A stretch of DNA of 64,000 bases from NCBI RefSeq assembly GCF_000472705.1, contig NZ_AXAE01000011.1, positions 354,083 to 418,082 on the forward strand, written 5' to 3'. The position numbers and the translations under genes were made by a program. This DNA is from Mesorhizobium erdmanii USDA 3471. GTDB taxonomy: Bacteria > Pseudomonadota > Alphaproteobacteria > Rhizobiales > Rhizobiaceae. Below, one piece after another: positions 27,626-36,480 of this stretch (within the stretch, counting starts at the first letter, position 1; each line of letters begins with the position of its first letter). The notes under the pieces were generated by a model that was not told where the DNA came from, did no database searches, and was given only the letters and a program-made list of their open reading frames with translations.

Positions 27626-30409
27626 TCAACCGGCGTCGCGAACCCTGATCAACGCCACCGAAAGCTTATCCTGCGCGTCGCGGTATTCGGCGAGCTTTTC
27701 GCGCTCGGCATCGACGATCTCGGCTGGCGCGCTGGCGACGAATCTTTCATTCGACAGCTTCTTGTGCAGGCGCGCGATTTCCTCGGTGACCTTGGCCAGT
27801 TCCTTCTGCAGCCGCGCAGCCTCGGCGGCGATGTCGATGAGGTTGCCGAGCGGCAGGCAGATCGTCGCCTCGTTGAGCACGATCTGCGCCGAGCCCTTGG
27901 GCGCCGCGTCGGCCAATGAGATGTCGCCGACGCGCGCCAGCCGCTTGATGGCGGACTCTTCGCGAACCAGCCGCTCGCGCGTGACATCGTTGGCGCCGAC
28001 CACTACCAATGGCGCGATCGCCCCCGGCGGCACGTTCATCTCCGAGCGCACCGAACGGATGCCGGAGACGAGGTCGACCAGCCAGTTGATATCGGCGGCC
28101 GCACCCGCGTCCTCGAAGTCCGGCGCCGGCCATGCGGCGTGGCAAAGCAGCGAGGAGCGCTCCTTGCCCTCGCCCGCCGTCTGCGCCCACAGCTCCTCCG
28201 TCATGAACGGCATCATTGGATGCAGAAGCTTGTAGACCTCGTCGAGCACGAAGGCGACGCAGGCGCGGCTCTCGGCCTTGGCCACCTCGTCCGTGCCGAT
28301 GAACACCGGCTTCAGGAGCTCCAGGTACCAGTCGCAGAACAGGTTCCAGACGAAGCGGTAGGCAGCACCGGCTGCCTCGTTGAAGCGGTACGAGGTGATG
28401 CCGTCGGTGATCTGGCGCGTGGCGCGCGTCAGTTCGGTCAGGATCCAGCGGTTGACGGCAAGCTTGGCATCGTTCAGCCAGAAATCGTCATTGCGGGCGA
28501 CTTCGTTCATCTCGGCGAAGCGCGTCGCGTTCCACAACTTGGTACCGAAATTGCGATATCCGGCGATGCGCGCCGGGTCGAGCTTCACGTCGCGCCCCTG
28601 TGCCGCCATCACCGTCAGCGTGAAGCGCAGCGCATCGGCGCCAAACTCGTCGATCAGGTCGAGCGGGTCGATGACGTTGCCTTTCGACTTCGACATCTTC
28701 TGCCCGTTCTTGTCGCGCACCAGCGCATGCACATAGACGGTGTGGAACGGCTCCTCGTCCATGAAATGCAGGCCCATCATCATCATGCGGGCAACCCAGA
28801 AGAAGATGATGTCGAAGCCGGTCACCAGCACGTCGGTCTGGTAATAGGTCTTCAGCTCCGGCGTCTGGTCCGGCCAGCCCAAAGTCGAGAACGGCCACAG
28901 CGCCGAGGAGAACCAGGTGTCGAGCACATCCTCGTCACGGGTCAGAATCTCGCCCGGCTTGAAGTTTTCCAGCTTGTCCTCGACCCAGGCCTTCCATGGC
29001 CCTTCCAGCGCCAGATAATATTCGATCGCCGCGCCCAGCGCCTCTTCCTCTGTCTTCTCGACGAAGACGCGCCCGTCCGGTCCGTACCAGGCCGGAATCT
29101 GATGTCCCCACCACAGCTGGCGCGAGATGCACCAGGGCTGGATATTCTCCATCCAGTCGAAATAGGTCTTTTCCCAGTTCTTCGGCACGAAATTCGTGCG
29201 GCCTTCGCGCACCGAGGCGATTGCCGGTTTGGCGAGTTCCGCTGCATTGGCATACCACTGCTCGGTCAGGAACGGCTCGATCGGCACGCCGCCGCGATCG
29301 CCATGCGGCACCGCGTGGCGATGCGGCTCGATCTTTTCGAGGAAGCCGCCGGCCTCCATCAGCTCGACGATCTTCTTGCGCGCGACGAAACGGAAGAGCC
29401 CGTCGAGCTCGTCCCAGACAGCCTGGCGTTCCGTCGTCACGTCGAGGCCGGCGAGGAAATCCTCGTTGTCCTTCAACTTGATCGCGGCTTCGACGGTCAG
29501 AATGTTAATCGCCGGAAGTTTGTGGCGCTTGCCGACCTCGAAATCGTTGAAATCATGCGCCGGCGTGATCTTGACCGCGCCCGAACCCTTTTCGGGGTCG
29601 GAATACTCATCCGCCACGACAGGTATCTTGCGGCCGACGATCGGCAGCACGACGTTCTTGCCGACCAGGTGCCGGTACCGTTCGTCGTCCGGATGCACGG
29701 CGACGGCGGTGTCGCCCAGCATCGTTTCCGGGCGCGTCGTCGCCACGGTGATGAAGGTTTTTGGATTTTCCGGATCGAAGGTCTCGCCCTCGATCGGATA
29801 GCGGAAGTGCCAGAGGTTGCCATTGACCTCCTGCTGCTCGACCTCGAGATCGGAGATCGCGGTCAACAGCTTCGGATCCCAGTTCACAAGGCGCTTGTCC
29901 TTGTAGATCAGGCCTTCCTTGTAGAGGGTGACGAAGACTTCGAGCACGGCCTTGGACAGGCCTTCATCCATGGTGAAGCGTTCGCGCGACCAGTCGGCCG
30001 AGGCGCCGAGGCGCTTCAGCTGGTTGAAGATGGCGCCACCGGATTCGGCCTTCCACTCCCACACCTTCTCGATGAACTGTTCGCGCGTGAGATCGCGGCG
30101 GTGGATCTGCTTTTCCATGAGCTGGCGCTCGACCACCATCTGCGTGGCGATGCCGGCATGATCCATGCCTGGCTGCCACAGCACGTTCTTGCCGCGCATG
30201 CGCTCGAAGCGGACCAGAATGTCCTGCAGCGTGTTGTTGAGGGCATGGCCCATATGCAATGAGCCGGTGACGTTCGGCGGCGGGATGACGATGGTGAAGG
30301 CCTCGGCCCCTTCCTCCGCCCCGGCACCGGCGCGAAACGCGTCGGCCTCCTCCCACACTTTGGCAATCTTCGGCTCGACGGTCTTGGCGTCGTAGGTCTT
30401 TTCAAGCAT
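27626..30409 (-). CDS. valS: Valine--tRNA ligase
   Basis: This class I synthetase of about 927 residues charges tRNA-Val. The HIGH-type motif is LHMGHAL at 51-57 after IPPPNVTGS, and the KMSKS loop (GQKMSKSKGNVIDP) is near residue 570. The editing domain and the C-terminal coiled coil (about 865-927) are complete. MLEKTYDAKTVEPKIAK at 30409 is the family start; the 62 codons of open frame upstream are not protein-like. It follows popZ, as in other alphaproteobacteria, but a terminator separates them. Confidence 0.96.
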   Translation of the reverse strand: MLEKTYDAKTVEPKIAKVWEEADAFRAGAGAEEGAEAFTIVIPPPNVTGSLHMGHALNNTLQDILVRFERMRGKNVLWQPGMDHAGIATQMVVERQLMEKQIHRRDLTREQFIEKVWEWKAESGGAIFNQLKRLGASADWSRERFTMDEGLSKAVLEVFVTLYKEGLIYKDKRLVNWDPKLLTAISDLEVEQQEVNGNLWHFRYPIEGETFDPENPKTFITVATTRPETMLGDTAVAVHPDDERYRHLVGKNVVLPIVGRKIPVVADEYSDPEKGSGAVKITPAHDFNDFEVGKRHKLPAINILTVEAAIKLKDNEDFLAGLDVTTERQAVWDELDGLFRFVARKKIVELMEAGGFLEKIEPHRHAVPHGDRGGVPIEPFLTEQWYANAAELAKPAIASVREGRTNFVPKNWEKTYFDWMENIQPWCISRQLWWGHQIPAWYGPDGRVFVEKTEEEALGAAIEYYLALEGPWKAWVEDKLENFKPGEILTRDEDVLDTWFSSALWPFSTLGWPDQTPELKTYYQTDVLVTGFDIIFFWVARMMMMGLHFMDEEPFHTVYVHALVRDKNGQKMSKSKGNVIDPLDLIDEFGADALRFTLTVMAAQGRDVKLDPARIAGYRNFGTKLWNATRFAEMNEVARNDDFWLNDAKLAVNRWILTELTRATRQITDGITSYRFNEAAGAAYRFVWNLFCDWYLELLKPVFIGTDEVAKAESRACVAFVLDEVYKLLHPMMPFMTEELWAQTAGEGKERSSLLCHAAWPAPDFEDAGAAADINWLVDLVSGIRSVRSEMNVPPGAIAPLVVVGANDVTRERLVREESAIKRLARVGDISLADAAPKGSAQIVLNEATICLPLGNLIDIAAEAARLQKELAKVTEEIARLHKKLSNERFVASAPAEIVDAEREKLAEYRDAQDKLSVALIRVRDAG

Positions 30410-30503
30410 GGGAAAATGGTCCGCGCTGTCGGGATTTTTGCTGGTTCGGTGTAAATCGGAAGGTCTTCGCCAAGTCAACCGCAAGCGCCGGCCCGGCTCA
30501 TGA

Positions 30504-30632
30504 GAACCAGATAGGCGTGGCACTGTCCATTTCAACGGCATTGCGCCTGAGCCGTGGGGTGCCCGCGCCTTCATCGTCAGCGATCCCGACGGCAATCTGA
30601 TCGCGTTCCCGACATCGGCCGAAAGCCGAGCC
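30504..30632 (+). pseudogene. Remnant of a VOC-family gene
   Basis: The plus strand reads EPWGARAFIVSDPDGNLIAF, then PTSAES; this is the standard C-terminal beta strand of a VOC/glyoxalase domain. The frame is closed by a stop at 30501-30503 and lacks the first half of the domain and a start codon. It lies in the gap between valS and popZ and is overlapped by the popZ terminator. Confidence 0.6.
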
Positions 30633-30662
30633 CAAAAAAAGCGCCACGCGAGGGCGGCGCTT
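30633..30662 (-). terminator. Rho-independent terminator of popZ
   Basis: On the minus strand AAGCGCC, a 10-base loop, GGCGCTT and then TTTTT. It lies 23 bases after the popZ stop, so valS is read from a promoter within about 220 bases of its start. Confidence 0.8.
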
Positions 30663-30685
30663 CGATCCGGAATCAGTCGAGAGGC

Positions 30686-31534
30686 TTACTGCGCGCCGCG
30701 CGCGACGCGCTCGATTTCCTCGCGCACCAGGCGCTCGACCAGCGTCGGCAGATTGTTGTCCAGCCAGTCCTGCAGCATCGGCCGCAGCATCTCCTCGGCC
30801 ATCTCGTCGAACGTCTTCTTGCTGCGGCTGGCAAAAGCATCTGATAGCTCACCGAAAGCGGCGGCGACCTGCCGGCCCGTGTGTTCGGAAAGAATTGCCG
30901 GACGAGCCGAAGGCGCTTCGCTTGCCGCCGCAGGTGCCTGCGCAGCGCCTGCCGGAGCATCGCTTGACGAAGGCTGCTCAATCGCAGCCTCCACCACCAG
31001 CTCACCGGTCGGCTCCTCGGGCTGGGCGACCGGCTTGCGGATGCCCGGTATCGCTTTTGCCTGCTCTCCGACCGCCGCGATCTCGCGCCGCCAATCGGCA
31101 ACGATGCTATCGCTCGTCGCAACGGCCTGCGGAGTCCCTGCCTGCGGCACCATTGGCGTGTCGATGCTGGCGGCCGGCGCCGGCTCGGCGGCGACCCTCG
31201 CACTAACCTCGGCAAGCGTCATCGACGGCTTGACCGGCACGGGATCGGCGCGCAACTGCTCGTCCATGCGCGCGATCGCCGGCTCGGGCGACGGCGTCTG
31301 GGGGTCAGCGATCGCGACCGGCTTTCCGACTTCGGGGACGGCATGCAACTCGGCGCGAAACGCATCGACATCGGCGGCGGCAGCCTCGCTCGGCGACGGC
31401 TCCAGATCCTGCCGCAGCTCTTCGGCCTCGCCCGGCTGCTTGCGACCGTTGTCGCTGTCCTCGATGATCCTCCTGATGGAAGCCAGTATCTCTTCCATTG
31501 AAGGTTCGCGCTGTGCGCTGCTCGCCGTGGCCAT
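30686..31534 (-). CDS. popZ: Polar organizing protein PopZ-like (DUF2497)
   Basis: This 282-residue protein has the short N-terminal helix SMEEILASIRRIIEDSD, a long acidic Pro/Ala-rich disordered region, and the C-terminal helices MLRPMLQDWLDNNLPTLVERL followed by VREEIERVAR. These are the PopZ signatures. PopZ forms polar assemblies that anchor the chromosome origin and recruit pole-specific proteins. The start MATASSAQ at 31534 was chosen because the upstream 36 codons are not conserved in character. The tolC-popZ-valS order is common in alphaproteobacteria. Confidence 0.9.
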   Translation of the reverse strand: MATASSAQREPSMEEILASIRRIIEDSDNGRKQPGEAEELRQDLEPSPSEAAAADVDAFRAELHAVPEVGKPVAIADPQTPSPEPAIARMDEQLRADPVPVKPSMTLAEVSARVAAEPAPAASIDTPMVPQAGTPQAVATSDSIVADWRREIAAVGEQAKAIPGIRKPVAQPEEPTGELVVEAAIEQPSSSDAPAGAAQAPAAASEAPSARPAILSEHTGRQVAAAFGELSDAFASRSKKTFDEMAEEMLRPMLQDWLDNNLPTLVERLVREEIERVARGAQ

Positions 31535-31735
31535 CGTCACATCCGCCGCCTTTGTGACCCCTGTGGACTTCCCCTCCGGCAGAAGCCGGATTCGAATCAT
31601 GGCGCCAGCGTAACCGACGGAACGCCGCCCGAGAATCCCCAATCTGGGGACATGTGGGATTTCAACAGATTAGAGCACGAAATCGAAGCAGGACCGGTTT
31701 TCAGGAAAGGTCTCGCTCCACAGGGTCGGCTGCGC

Positions 31736-33127
31736 CTAGCGGCCGTCCGGCGTGCGCACGCCGATCCACTTGTCCTTGACGGCGTTGTAGTGCTCTTCGG
31801 GCTTGTACTTGGTCACCGGCAAGCCGAGCCGGTCGATCGACAGGCGCCCCACCGCCGACAGGATGGCATAGCTCGCCACCACCACATCGTGTTCGGAATT
31901 GGCCTGGTTGATCTTGGCGGTGATGACGGTGGCCTGGGCGTTGAGCACGTCGAGCGTGGTGCGCTGGCCGACATTGCGCTCTTCGATGACGCCGTTCAGT
32001 GCCAGCTGCGCCGCGTCGATCACCTGCTTGTTGGCGGAAACGCTCTGTTGCGCGGCAGTGTATTGCGACCATGCCGTCGCGACGGCCTGGCGCACTTGGT
32101 CGCGGCTGACATCGACCTGGATGCGGGCCTGGCCAAGCGATTCCTTGCTCTGCCGCACGACCGCCGAGGTCCGCCCACCCGAATAGATCGGGATGGTCAG
32201 GGTCGCGCCGATATTGGCCGAAGTCGAATTGCCGTTCGTTCCGACATTCGGATTGCGATTGAGATAGTCGTCCGAGATGCCGGCCGAGGCGGAAAGCTGC
32301 GGCAACAGCGCGCCTTCCGCCGACTTCACCGAAAACGCCGCCGCGTCGACCAGATGCTGGGTGGCGAGAATGGCCGGATGTTCGGCCGAGCCGATGGCAA
32401 TCGCCGAATTGAGGCTCGACGGCAACAGCTTCGCCAGCGGCGCGGCGGGCTTGAGCTTGCCCGGCTCGTCGCCGACCACCTGGTGATAGGTTGCGGCGCT
32501 GGCCAATGCCTGCGCGCGGGCGGCGCTTAGCGAGGCGACGGCTGAGGCGCGCGACGCATCGGCCTGCGCGACATCCGTACGGGTGCCCTCGCCAACCTCG
32601 AAACGCGAGCGGGCGGCGCGCGCCTGCTCGGTCAGGAACTGCAGGTTCTGTTCGGTCAGCACCGCGATCTGCCGGTCGCGAATCACGTCCATATAGGCGG
32701 TCGCGGCATTGAAAAGGGTGTTCTCCTCGGTGTTGCGCAGGCTTTCGACCGACGCCTTCACCTGGGATTCCGCTGCCGCCACATTGTTCCTGGTCTGAAA
32801 ACCATCGAACAGGGTCTGGTTGATGACAATGCCGACACTGGCCGAGCCTGTCTTGTTGTTGGCGCCGCTGGCGCGCGTGTTCACATAATTCGCGTCGGCG
32901 GATCCGGTGATGGTTGGGCGCCAACCCGACTTGGCAATGGCCACGCCTTCATCGGTGACGCGCACGCCGGCGCGGGAAGCATTCAGCGACGAATTGTACT
33001 GATAAGCCTTGGCGAGCGCGCCCGTGATGGTTTCCGCCGTGGCGGTCAGTGGGGACAGCGCGGTCGCGGAAACGAGGACGGCGGCAAAAAGTGACTTGGA
33101 TACAGACGGCACGGGTATATCCCTCAT
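31736..33127 (-). CDS. tolC: TolC-family outer-membrane efflux protein
   Basis: This 463-residue protein has a signal peptide (SLFAAVLVSATALSPLTATAE). Two internally repeated halves each hold a long helical hairpin and beta strands: the first with NTEENTLFNAATAYMDVIRD, the second with QAVATAWSQYTAAQQSV and ERNVGQRTTLDVLNAQ. It forms the outer-membrane channel of type I secretion and RND efflux systems, including export of nodulation proteins or toxins. It is preceded by the PCMT-like gene and followed by popZ. Confidence 0.92.
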   Translation of the reverse strand: MRDIPVPSVSKSLFAAVLVSATALSPLTATAETITGALAKAYQYNSSLNASRAGVRVTDEGVAIAKSGWRPTITGSADANYVNTRASGANNKTGSASVGIVINQTLFDGFQTRNNVAAAESQVKASVESLRNTEENTLFNAATAYMDVIRDRQIAVLTEQNLQFLTEQARAARSRFEVGEGTRTDVAQADASRASAVASLSAARAQALASAATYHQVVGDEPGKLKPAAPLAKLLPSSLNSAIAIGSAEHPAILATQHLVDAAAFSVKSAEGALLPQLSASAGISDDYLNRNPNVGTNGNSTSANIGATLTIPIYSGGRTSAVVRQSKESLGQARIQVDVSRDQVRQAVATAWSQYTAAQQSVSANKQVIDAAQLALNGVIEERNVGQRTTLDVLNAQATVITAKINQANSEHDVVVASYAILSAVGRLSIDRLGLPVTKYKPEEHYNAVKDKWIGVRTPDGR

Positions 33128-33292
33128 TCGTTTTCCATGGGAACCGCGCCGCGCCAGCTTCTCGTCAGAGTAGCCGGAGTGGCGTGTTATGTTCCCTGTC
33201 GCTCGGTCCCAAAGTGCCCCCAGTCTGGAATCCGCAACGATTGTTCAAATGCAAGCGACCATGACAAAGCCTTTGCTGCAAGGCCAAATCAT

Positions 33293-33961
33293 TCAGAATT
33301 CGAAAGCATGCTCACGTTCGAACCCGGGTAGTGGCTTAATTGCCGCATTAAATGCCCGTCTACCGGTTACAACCCCCCCAGCCTTGAAAAAAAGTCGCGC
33401 CACGCCGGAATTGCCCTGCCCTTCGACCGCGACGAGTCGGCCGCCCTCGGCGAGCTGGTCGAGCAGCGGCGCCGGCACTTTCTCGACACTGCCGCCGATG
33501 AAGATGACGTCATAGGGCGTCTTGGCCGCATGACCTTGCGCCAGCGCGCCCTGGACCACGGTCACATTGCCGCAGCCCAGGCCGGAAAGGGTCAACGCCG
33601 CGGTTTGCGCCAGTACCGAATCGCTCTCGAGCGCCACGACGGACCGTGCCAGCCGCGACAGGATGGCCGAGGCGTAGCCGGTGCCGCAGCCGACATCGAG
33701 CGCCGAATCTGTCGGGTTGATCTCGGCCAGTTGCATCAGTTTGGCCAGCGGCGAAGCTTCCATGAGATAGCGGGCGCCATTGGTGCCGTCGGCTATGCGG
33801 ATGTCCTCGTCGATGTAGGCAAGATCTCGTTGGCGGTCGCCGACGAAAACCTCGCGCGGGACGGTAAGCATGGCTTCAAGCAGCGGGGCGCTGGTCACAT
33901 CGGTGGTGCGAACCTGACCATCGACCATCTTGACGCGAAGCTCGGCAAAATCAGCGCTCAT
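33293..33961 (-). CDS. PCMT-family (isoaspartate methyltransferase-like) protein
   Basis: This 222-residue protein has a SAM-binding motif, LDVGCGTGYASAI, at residues 88-100, and an N-terminal block MVDGQVRTTDVTSAPLLEAM that is typical of the alphaproteobacterial PCMT-like group found next to tolC. Identity to true Pcm (2809-3462) is low and several substrate-loop residues differ, so the target is unknown. It is transcribed towards tolC with a 165-base gap. Confidence 0.82.
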   Translation of the reverse strand: MSADFAELRVKMVDGQVRTTDVTSAPLLEAMLTVPREVFVGDRQRDLAYIDEDIRIADGTNGARYLMEASPLAKLMQLAEINPTDSALDVGCGTGYASAILSRLARSVVALESDSVLAQTAALTLSGLGCGNVTVVQGALAQGHAAKTPYDVIFIGGSVEKVPAPLLDQLAEGGRLVAVEGQGNSGVARLFFKAGGVVTGRRAFNAAIKPLPGFEREHAFEF

Positions 33962-34053
33962 GTCCCAACCAATCAGTTTGCCGCGCCAGAACCGCGGCTC
34001 ATTTCGATCGGAACGTCAGGCTCCGGCGCTGGAGCGCGCGGGAGCCCGGGCAT

Positions 34054-34127
34054 TGGAGGCCTCGCCCGGAATCGAACCGGGGTGCAAGGATTTGCAGTCC
34101 TCTGCGTAACCACTCCGCCACGAGGCC
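34054..34127 (-). tRNA. tRNA-Cys (GCA)
   Basis: The minus strand folds as a cloverleaf: acceptor GGCCTCG/CGAGGCC, discriminator U and encoded CCA, anticodon loop CTGCAAA giving GCA, and TPsiC arm with GGTTCGATTCC. U73 is the typical identity base of tRNA-Cys. Confidence 0.95.
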
Positions 34128-34352
34128 TCGTTGCTCCCGGCGTTCCACCCGGTTCCAATAGGTTGCGGCGAAAATGGCGTCAAGCGGCCACCACGCATTC
34201 CGCGCGGTTTCCTCTGCAAGAATGTGGCCCTGCGCATCGAGCCTCGCGGCCACAGCGGTGGCCGTGCATATTAGTGGATAATTAGGGATAGCGGCAGGTC
34301 ACGAGAAACTCCATGCCCGGGCCACCGTTGAGAATAGGAGGAGGACTGCGCC

Positions 34353-34598
34353 ATGCGGCCGGCAAGCCCCGACAACGGAATGAACACCTGGGAGGGCTTG
34401 TCGCGATCCGGGTGCCAGGAGTTGTTGCGCTACGCCATAGATTGCCTTGCGATAGACGGCACCGCCACGCTTTCACCGCGTGACCGAGCGCGGCTCGCCT
34501 CGGCTGCCGCCGTGCTCAAGCAAATCCGCGAGGATCTGCAGAGAAGCGCCGACAGCAAAGCCGATCCACGAAAATCCGAAACCAGAACAAGTGCATAA
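34353..34598 (+). CDS. Small hypothetical protein
   Basis: This 81-residue protein, MRPASPDNGMNTWEGLSRSG..., is preceded by AGGAGGAGG with about nine bases of spacing, one of the strongest ribosome sites in the window. It is helical and ends in a basic Lys/Arg-rich tail. No family was recognised. It converges with the small membrane protein at 34640-34900. Confidence 0.6.
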   Translation: MRPASPDNGMNTWEGLSRSGCQELLRYAIDCLAIDGTATLSPRDRARLASAAAVLKQIREDLQRSADSKADPRKSETRTSA

Positions 34599-34639
34599 CG
34601 CCACGGAAAGACGATGCAGGTCGACTTGATGCCTGTCGC

Positions 34640-34900
34640 TCAATCCGGCCGGCGTCGCCGCTCCCACCAGACGACGAAGCGGCGCCGGTGGCGGCGTACC
34701 ATGGCGAATTCATAGGAGAGCACCAGCAATCCGATCGGGATCATCCAGAAGCCGAGAATTGGCAGGAAACCGAGAATACCGCCGATGGTCAAAAGGATGC
34801 CGATGGTGATTCTGAGGCCGCGCGACTGCGGCATGGTGAACTCGCGCCCGAAAATCGAGATCTTTCGGGCCGGAGTCCGGTTTTCGTCTGCTGCCGTCAT
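34640..34900 (-). CDS. Small two-helix membrane protein
   Basis: This 86-residue protein has a cytoplasmic N-terminal part (ISIFGREFTMPQSRGLR), two close membrane helices (ITIGILLTIGGILGFLPILG and FWMIPIGLLVLSYEFAMV) and a very basic end (RRHRRRFVVWWERRRRPD). Similar short proteins are common in rhizobia without known function. ATG at 34900 is preferred over TTG two codons upstream. Confidence 0.75.
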   Translation of the reverse strand: MTAADENRTPARKISIFGREFTMPQSRGLRITIGILLTIGGILGFLPILGFWMIPIGLLVLSYEFAMVRRHRRRFVVWWERRRRPD

Positions 34901-35132
34901 CGCCAATGGCTGCCTGTGTGGTCGCTTCTCTGGTCGTTCGAAAATATCATTTTACGAAAGCCGCGACCGCCCTTTTCGGTTCCGCGCCCGTCGCCAGGAC
35001 GGCTAATATGAGGGCGGACGCCACCGATTGCGAGAAACCGCGCGAAAAAGTCTCGGAAAAAAGCGAAATGCTGCTTTGCAAAGCCGAAAGGTGTTTGCTA
35101 TAGGCTGCGCCACTTGCTCAAAGAGCCTCCGT

Positions 35133-35207
35133 TCCCCGGTAGCTCAGTGGTAGAGCAACCGGCTGTTAACCGGTTGGTCGCTGGTTCGAATCCGGCCCGG
35201 GGAGCCA
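35133..35207 (+). tRNA. tRNA-Asn (GTT)
   Basis: Acceptor TCCCCGG/CCGGGGA with G discriminator and encoded CCA, D arm GCTC/GAGC, anticodon loop CTGTTAA giving GTT, and TPsiC loop GTTCGAATC. The last 31 bases of the gene form one end of a duplicated attachment site (see 38359-38400). Confidence 0.96.
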
Positions 35208-35220
35208 AATATTTCCAAGC
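35177..35220 (+). repeat. Attachment-site repeat, tRNA side (attL)
   Basis: It covers the T arm and acceptor end of tRNA-Asn and 13 bases beyond. The matching copy at 38359-38400 shares GTCGCTGGTTCGAATCCGG, GAGCCAA and ATTTCCAAGC and lacks one G and one A. Sequence outside the two copies is not similar. Confidence 0.8.
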
Positions 35221-35330
35221 ACTTACCGAAAATGCAAAATTGCCGATTTTGGCGATAGGTACGGTATAGGTACGCAACTCGACTTCGCTAGGCCTTGATC
35301 ACACGGGGCTCGCTAAGGAGAGAAACGAGC

Positions 35331-35492
35331 ATGGAACGCTTATCTGACGATCTGATTTGCCTTCAGTGGAAGCGGCCTCGATGGAATTGGCGCGCCGGCG
35401 CGCCAGCTTGGACGCTTCGCCTTGCCGAAAGTTTGGCGATCGGCGTCGTGATCGGTGTAGGCTTAGCGGTCGGAATTGTTCTGGCGAGATGA
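35331..35492 (+). CDS. Small membrane protein upstream of the HEPN-like gene
   Basis: This 53-residue protein starts MERLSDDLICLQW after AAGGAG with ten bases of spacing. It is rich in Trp/Arg in the first half (KRPRWNWRAGAPAW) and has one C-terminal membrane helix (SLAIGVVIGVGLAVGIVLA). One base separates its stop from the HEPN-like start, so they are probably translated together. Function is unknown. Confidence 0.6.
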   Translation: MERLSDDLICLQWKRPRWNWRAGAPAWTLRLAESLAIGVVIGVGLAVGIVLAR

Positions 35493-35493
35493 G

Positions 35494-36045
35494 ATGACTA
35501 ATCCCGTCGGCCTCAAGCAGGTATCGGCAAGGCTGTGGGAGATGCCTCAGCCCCTGGGGCATTTTGCTGGCGAACTGCTGAAACGCGGCAGATCCTACTA
35601 CCAAGCCTTTCAGATCATTGCCGAGCGCCACGACGTAGGCCTCAGTTATCCGGCCTATTTCCTACTCGCCCATGCTGTGGAGGTCATCCTCAAATCGTAC
35701 CTAGCCTTCAAAGGCGTCTCGAAGCTGGACCTGCGCCGCAAGCCTTTCGGTCACGACATCGACTATATTTTCTCGGAATGCGAGCGACGGGGGCTTGTCA
35801 TCACCGACCAGTTGATGAAGCCGCTGGCCGAGGGGCTCGGCCATATAAATCAAGATTATGACCTCCGATATCCAACTGGCTTCAACCTGTCGATCGCGGG
35901 GCCAAAGCATTACATCCCTCCGGTCGACGCCTTGATTGCCGTTATCGCACCAGTCGTCGAACAGGCCGCCATAATGGCTGACCTTCAGTTTGCCGCTGAC
36001 ACGCGGCATCTTCGCGGCAAGGGCAAGATCCGATGGAGCGATTAA
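35494..36045 (+). CDS. HEPN-like protein on the tRNA-Asn island
   Basis: This protein of about 183 residues has an all-helical pattern with AHAVEVILKSYLAFKGV followed by RKPFGHDIDYIF. The first part resembles the HEPN helix that reads ElxLKaxL, and Arg82-x4-His87 fits the RX4-6H motif of HEPN ribonucleases, although the Arg is not followed by the usual polar residue. HEPN proteins act in RNA cleavage, often as toxins or phage-defence effectors. No MNT partner lies next to it; the adjoining gene encodes a small membrane protein. Confidence 0.6.
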   Translation: MTNPVGLKQVSARLWEMPQPLGHFAGELLKRGRSYYQAFQIIAERHDVGLSYPAYFLLAHAVEVILKSYLAFKGVSKLDLRRKPFGHDIDYIFSECERRGLVITDQLMKPLAEGLGHINQDYDLRYPTGFNLSIAGPKHYIPPVDALIAVIAPVVEQAAIMADLQFAADTRHLRGKGKIRWSD

Positions 36046-36163
36046 TAGGTCCCCGGTAGCCTTGCCTTGGCCGCCGCCCACTGAACGCGGCGATATTTAA
36101 GAAGATGCGAAACAAAGCCCCTCCTGCGGCGTTTGACGCTCGTGCAATTGGAGAGGTTTGATA

Positions 36164-36448
36164 ATGGACCCGGGAACCGCAGCAGTGATGGTTATGCTGT
36201 CGTGCAACTCCTCGCTGTGTCGGCCTATGAATTCACCGCCGGTACCCTACTCGTCCATGGACGATTGCCAGACGGCTCTCGCGGCGCGGTTGGCGCCATG
36301 GCCGAACGGCGAGATGGTTGGCCGATGCACAGCAGTCGACATGGCGGAGACTGGCTCGATCCCCGAGGGGTATGCGGCTGTTCAGGTCACGCGGGGCGTC
36401 GGCGCCAATGCTGCCACTATCACTTATTTCGTGCCTCACGGGAAATAG
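36164..36448 (+). CDS. Small Cys-containing hypothetical protein
   Basis: This 94-residue protein, starting MDPGTAAVMVMLSCNSSLC, has GGAGAGG seven bases before its ATG and a terminator three bases after its stop codon, so it is probably a real single-gene unit. Conserved-looking parts are SMDDCQTAL, GEMVGRC and GYAAVQVTRGVGANA. Similar short rhizobial proteins are known to me only as hypotheticals. Confidence 0.68.
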   Translation: MDPGTAAVMVMLSCNSSLCRPMNSPPVPYSSMDDCQTALAARLAPWPNGEMVGRCTAVDMAETGSIPEGYAAVQVTRGVGANAATITYFVPHGK

Positions 36449-36450
36449 GA

Positions 36451-36480
36451 AAGGCCCGGAAGCCGAAGCCGCCGGGCCTT
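36451..36480 (+). terminator. Hairpin terminator after the 94-residue gene
   Basis: AAGGCCCGG and CCGGGCCTT form a perfect 9-bp stem around a 12-base loop, followed by TTATCGTTT. The T run is short, so efficiency is uncertain. Confidence 0.65.

Noticed and set aside
28139..30262. A 707-codon open frame antisense to valS
   Set aside because: It is a product of high G+C and biased codon use in valS; its translation has no family signature and valS is fully intact.
31660..31735. A further repeat copy near AGAGCACGAAATCGAAGC
   Set aside because: The palindrome and tail of the dispersed repeat are not present; similarity is too weak.
2809..33961. The two PCMT-type genes as duplicates of one gene
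   Set aside because: Sequences share only the SAM site; each has its own typical neighbours (surE/nlpD and tolC), so they are distinct paralogues.
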